Positions 6,236 to 6,282 of a DNA stretch of 6,282 nucleotides are shown in pieces. The DNA is taken from contig JALVAU010000399.1 in assembly GCA_027011025.1 (NCBI GenBank), forward strand, positions 1 to 6,282. The letters run 5' to 3'. The first letter of the stretch is position 1. Every line of letters begins with the position of its first letter. Both the position numbers and the translations under genes were made by a program. The stretch is from Campylobacteraceae bacterium. GTDB lineage: Bacteria; Campylobacterota; Campylobacteria; Campylobacterales; Sulfurospirillaceae. The notes under the pieces are model-generated. The model made no database searches. It had not been told where the DNA came from and saw nothing but the letters and a program-made list of their open reading frames with translations.

Positions 6236-6282
6236 CTCCTATTTGGTTGGTTTATATATTTAATTTTTATTTAGTTTTCTTA

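Overview
The window looks like AT-rich bacterial DNA, most likely from a member of the Campylobacterota (Epsilonproteobacteria). The pointers are the strong A/T bias at third codon positions, TATAAT -10 boxes without a TTGACA-like -35, and very short intergenic gaps. This placement rests on composition and style only; no marker gene in the window fixes the genus.

Layout, left to right. Bases 2-46 may hold the last codons of an unidentified rightward gene. A complete tRNA-Ala(GGC) with encoded CCA follows at 50-125. Three leftward genes then occupy 130-5018 in one tightly packed unit, in transcription order: a RimK-like ATP-grasp ligase (5018-4116), a second RimK-like ATP-grasp ligase with a C-terminal helix-hairpin-helix DNA-binding-type tail (4115-2712), and a large multidomain M14 zinc carboxypeptidase (2700-130). 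Diverging from them is a rightward M20-family zinc carboxypeptidase of the carboxypeptidase G2 type (5105-6202). The last 80 bases are AT-rich and show no gene. No mobile element, CRISPR array or rRNA is seen.

The 86-base gap between the divergent genes contains a perfect inverted repeat with 15-bp arms and a 6-base spacer. Each arm carries a perfect outward-facing TATAAT, so one palindrome serves as the -10 region of both promoters and could also be an operator. The two halves of the locus are therefore probably expressed from a shared, symmetric control site.

Reading the genes together: two ATP-dependent carboxylate-amine ligases that could join amino acids to a protein, peptide or small molecule sit with two metallopeptidases of families that remove C-terminal amino acids. 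This gives a plausible write-and-trim or make-and-recycle peptide-tag system. The HhH tail suggests that one ligase may work at or near DNA. The substrate is unknown and the coupling is inferred from gene order. The unusual points are the ligase-HhH fusion, the loss of a usual Mg-binding Asn in that same ligase, and an M14 peptidase carrying two DNRLRE-like and two FnIII-like domains without any visible signal peptide.
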